Of a DNA stretch of 33,287 nt, positions 31,252 to 33,287 are shown one piece after another (position 1 is the stretch's first letter; the number at the start of each line of letters is the position of its first letter). The translations under genes were made by a program, and so were the position numbers. The stretch covers positions 1 through 33,287 of the forward strand of contig SFPL01000076.1 of the NCBI GenBank assembly GCA_004551905.1. Reading direction: 5' to 3'. Under the pieces are notes generated by a model, which searched no databases, was not told the origin of the DNA, and saw only the letters and a program-made list of their open reading frames with translations. This DNA is from Lentisphaeraceae bacterium. Lineage in GTDB: Bacteria > Verrucomicrobiota > Kiritimatiellia > RFP12 > UBA1067.

Positions 31252-31482
31252 TCAGGCCATGAGGCCCATGTTGCGGGCGCGCTTGACGCCCTGGCGAATT
31301 TGCCGCTGCTGCTGCGAGGTAACCCCGGTGATGCGAGCGGGCAGAATCTTGCCGTAGTCGGTGATGTAGTACTTCAGCGTCTCGACGTCGTTGACGTCGA
31401 TCGAGTCGCCCTTGCCGAGCGGCGGACGCTTGCGCGCGGCGAACTCCTCGCCGGCTGAACTGCTGTTCTTCTTGAACGCCAT
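31252..31482 (-). CDS. rpsR: 30S ribosomal protein S18
   Basis: 76 residues. The conserved core IDVNDVETLKYYITDYGKIL, PARITGVTSQQQRQIRQGVK, RARNMGLM is typical of S18, which pairs with S6 on the 30S platform. Cys residues of the zinc-binding S18 form are absent. A agaagga Shine-Dalgarno lies before the ATG. It is placed between ssb and rplI as in many bacteria. Confidence 0.96.
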   Translation of the reverse strand: MAFKKNSSSAGEEFAARKRPPLGKGDSIDVNDVETLKYYITDYGKILPARITGVTSQQQRQIRQGVKRARNMGLMA

Positions 31483-31519
31483 TGTCTTTTTCCTTCTCTG
31501 TTTAAGTTTTCAAGGTTGT

Positions 31520-31927
31520 TTAGAACGGTATCTCGCCGCCATCATCCTCCGACGCCGACTGCATCTGATCCATCTGGCGCGGCGACTGCGAACGGTCGGG
31601 GCGCGGGAGGAACTTGATGGTCGTCGCGCGGATCTTGAGCTTCTGGTGCCTTACGCCCTCGCGCTCCCAAGTGTCCATCTGGAGTCGACCCTCGACAAGC
31701 ACGGGGCTGCCCTTGGCCAGATGCTGGCCGCACAGCTCCGCGAGCCTGTCCCAGGCGTCGACGTCGACGAACACGGGAAAGTCAAGCATCTGGCCGCTGC
31801 GGTCGCGCCGGCGCTCGTTGATCGCGACGCCGAGGCGGGCGACCTTCATGCCGCTCACCCCCGCGGCGCGGACGTCGGGGTCGCGCGTGAGGTTGCCCAT
31901 GATGATGACTTTGTTGAACGAAGCCAT
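31520..31927 (-). CDS. ssb: single-stranded DNA-binding protein
   Basis: 135 residues. An OB-fold (residues about 1-105: MASFNKVIIMGNLTRDPDVR, VFVDVDAWDRLAELCGQHLA, VLVEGRLQMDTWE) is followed by a short Gln/Ser-rich linker and the acidic tip DDGGEIPF. This fits the D-D-x-I-P-F tail that recruits replication and repair proteins. The linker is only about 20 residues, shorter than in E. coli SSB. A caggag Shine-Dalgarno is present and rpsF ends 6 bp upstream. Confidence 0.96.
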   Translation of the reverse strand: MASFNKVIIMGNLTRDPDVRAAGVSGMKVARLGVAINERRRDRSGQMLDFPVFVDVDAWDRLAELCGQHLAKGSPVLVEGRLQMDTWEREGVRHQKLKIRATTIKFLPRPDRSQSPRQMDQMQSASEDDGGEIPF

Positions 31928-31933
31928 GTCGCA

Positions 31934-32326
31934 CTACTCCTGGGCAGTCTTCTCCGCAATGGCCGCTGCCTGTGCCGCCTCGCGGCGGGCCTGGCGCTCG
32001 GCGCGGGCGGCGCGCTCGGAGGCGATCTTGGCCTCGCGGCGCTCGTCGACCGCGAGGAACTGCACGCGGAACACCTCCTCGACGAGGCGGTAGCGCGCGA
32101 CGAGCTCCTTGAGCTTCTGCGGGTCGATCTCGAGCCGGACCTTGACGTACACGCCGCTGTCGCGCTTCTTCATCGAGCGCGCGAAGGTGCGCTTGCCGAG
32201 CGAGTCCTGCGCCACGACGACGCCGCCGAGGCGGGTGACCTCCGCAAGCGCCTTGGCGAGGTTGGCCTCGAGGATGTCGTCCTTGGCCACGCCGACGAAA
32301 ATGTAGAGTGCGTCGTACTTCTTCAT
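31934..32326 (-). CDS. rpsF: 30S ribosomal protein S6
   Basis: 130 residues. The S6 ferredoxin-like fold shows as KKYDALYIFVGVAKDD, VTRLGGVVVAQDSLGKRTFA and DSGVYVKVRLEIDPQKLKEL. A C-terminal Ala/Glu/Arg-rich helical extension (about 100-130) follows. The ATG shares its A with the rplY stop (TAATG), implying translational coupling. Confidence 0.95.
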   Translation of the reverse strand: MKKYDALYIFVGVAKDDILEANLAKALAEVTRLGGVVVAQDSLGKRTFARSMKKRDSGVYVKVRLEIDPQKLKELVARYRLVEEVFRVQFLAVDERREAKIASERAARAERQARREAAQAAAIAEKTAQE

Positions 32327-33009
32327 TACTTCTTCTCCTCCTTCTTGTCGGCGGCAGCCTCTTCCTCCTTGCCCTTCTTGATGACCTCGGGCGACGCAGC
32401 CGCGGCCGAAGTCGCCGCCGCGCCGGCGGCCGACGTCGCGCCGGGCACTGCGTCAGGAGCCTTCACCACCGCCACCGGCACTTCGCCGCGGGTGGTTACC
32501 GTGTACTTGTCGCCGAGGGCGAGGTCGCGCACAAAGAGGGTCTGGTCGAGGTCGAGCGCCGAGACGTCAACGTCGAACTTCTCGGGGATATCGGCCGGCA
32601 GCACGTCGATGTCGACGGTGCGGAGAGTCTGCTCCAGCACGCCGCCGCCGATCTTGACGCCCTTCGCCTCGCCGACGAGGTAGATCGGGACCGTGATGCG
32701 GACCTTCTCGCTCAGCGACACCTCGCTGAAGTCCACGTGGATCGGAGTGCCCTTGAGCACATCGTTCTGCATTTCGCGCAGCAGCGCCGACAACTCCTTG
32801 CCGCCCATGTCGAGGGAGACGAGGACCTGCTTGCCGGTACGGCCGCGCATAGCCATCATGAAGTCGTGCTCCGGAAGCTTGATGAGCTCCGTGCCGCCCT
32901 TCTTCATCTTCATCACGCTGCCGGGAATCATGCCCGTGCGGCGCAAACGCCGGACGGCGCCCGTACCCTGTTCGGTGCGCGGCTCCGCCTTGATCTTGAT
33001 CTGGTTCAT
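32326..33009 (-). CDS. rplY: 50S ribosomal protein L25 (long CTC form)
   Basis: The 227 residues carry the L25 5S rRNA-binding domain (about 1-95: KAEPRTEQGTGAVRRLRRTG, MIPGSVM, LLREMQNDVLKGTPIHVDF). The TL5/CTC C-terminal beta domain (about 100-185: GEAKGVKIGGGVLEQTLRTV, DIDVLPADIPEKFDVDVS) and a low-complexity Ala then Lys/Glu tail follow. The ATG at 33009 is chosen for the ggcagga Shine-Dalgarno and family N-terminus. First gene of the operon; the usual neighbour pth is not in the window. Confidence 0.95.
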   Translation of the reverse strand: MNQIKIKAEPRTEQGTGAVRRLRRTGMIPGSVMKMKKGGTELIKLPEHDFMMAMRGRTGKQVLVSLDMGGKELSALLREMQNDVLKGTPIHVDFSEVSLSEKVRITVPIYLVGEAKGVKIGGGVLEQTLRTVDIDVLPADIPEKFDVDVSALDLDQTLFVRDLALGDKYTVTTRGEVPVAVVKAPDAVPGATSAAGAAATSAAAASPEVIKKGKEEEAAADKKEEKK

Positions 33010-33081
33010 TCCTGCCTTTTCTGGTAATCTTCCGCAATACTCTCGCGCACGCGCGCTACACTCTTGCGGTAAAACGCGCGA

Positions 33082-33111
33082 AGTATACCAAAAAGGCGCG
33101 TTAGCCGTCAA
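33082..33111 (-). promoter_or_regulatory. promoter of the rplY ribosomal operon
   Basis: TTGACG (33111-33106), 18 bp ending TTTTTGG, then TATACT (33087-33082). The predicted leader is about 65 nt, long compared with other promoters in the window, and leaves room for the Shine-Dalgarno at rplY. Confidence 0.85.
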
Positions 33112-33287
33112 GGGGCGGAGAGCTTGCCCACGGATTACAAATACCCCTGTGGCTTCCAGAAGTAAACCCTCTTTTCCGAAGCGTTTACTATCTGTAATTA
33201 TTACCTCTTCTTGATGGAGGTGGTCTTTCTTCCACTACCCTCCCCGGGGAGGGGACGCGCGTTTAGTTTCAGAATTCGGTAGAATCC
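33112..33287. other. intergenic region with palindromes at the window end
   Basis: No gene is visible. It contains cacggattacaaat (about 33130-33143, the reverse complement of a string at 126-139) and a dyad AGTAAAC...GTTTACT (about 33162-33190). A perfect 16-bp palindrome CCCTCCCCGGGGAGGG lies at 33238-33253. A + strand -10-like box GGTAGAAT (33278-33285) near the edge may serve a gene beyond the window. Confidence 0.35.

Overview
The window is about 33 kb of GC-rich (roughly 60-65 %) bacterial chromosome, densely packed and mostly housekeeping. Gene content suggests a diderm bacterium with mreBCD/PBP2 cell-shape genes and a meso-DAP type MurE motif. The type III glutamine synthetase, the PurF-like enzyme and YbeY all have sequence features typical of Bacteroidetes and their relatives. 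Repeats of the 'cttcggacttcgg' and 'cacaaagaacac' type inside genes, and an SGNH/beta-helix polysaccharide enzyme, make an uncultured member of the PVC superphylum (Kiritimatiellota, Lentisphaerota or Verrucomicrobiota) my best guess. This is an inference; no rRNA is present to test it.

Layout. Positions 332-10257 (+ strand) hold glnA (GSIII), a PurF-type amidophosphoribosyltransferase, carA, pyrG and carB. The first gene makes glutamine and PurF, CarA and PyrG each consume it through an amidotransferase domain. A well-formed sigma-54 promoter lies in front of glnA. From 10271 onward every gene is on the - strand. 10271-13157 carries pyrC, a FucU-type mutarotase with an in-frame Tat-like leader, a small membrane protein, rsmI and tRNA-Leu(GAG). 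13371-17061 is a three-gene surface-polysaccharide operon (glycosyltransferase, O-antigen polymerase/ligase-like protein, glycosyltransferase). 17095-23086 is a cell-shape operon: mreB, mreC, mreD, mrdA, a NIF3-like gene, a DUF975 gene and ybeY. 23232-26125 has tRNA-Val(GAC), a KdgK-like kinase, a short MurE and queF. 26249-27585 is a two-gene unit of a DUF2235 lipase-like protein and an unknown partner. 27693-29825 is a secreted SGNH + beta-helix fusion. 29861-33009 is the rplY-rpsF-ssb-rpsR-rplI ribosomal operon with an EamA transporter at its end.

The most unusual feature is a set of five 55-95 bp imperfect palindromes of two sequence families in the contiguous carA-pyrG-carB genes. Four are translated in frame inside interdomain linkers or surface loops. 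The fifth supplies the last codons and stop of carA and runs almost to the pyrG start codon. They resemble in principle the Rickettsia palindromic elements. None was seen in the other genes.

A second recurring signal is a promoter of the form TTGAC-N18-TATAAT with GG (or GA) directly before the -10 box. In five places the -10 box lies only 8-12 bases before the start codon with no Shine-Dalgarno sequence, which predicts leaderless mRNAs.
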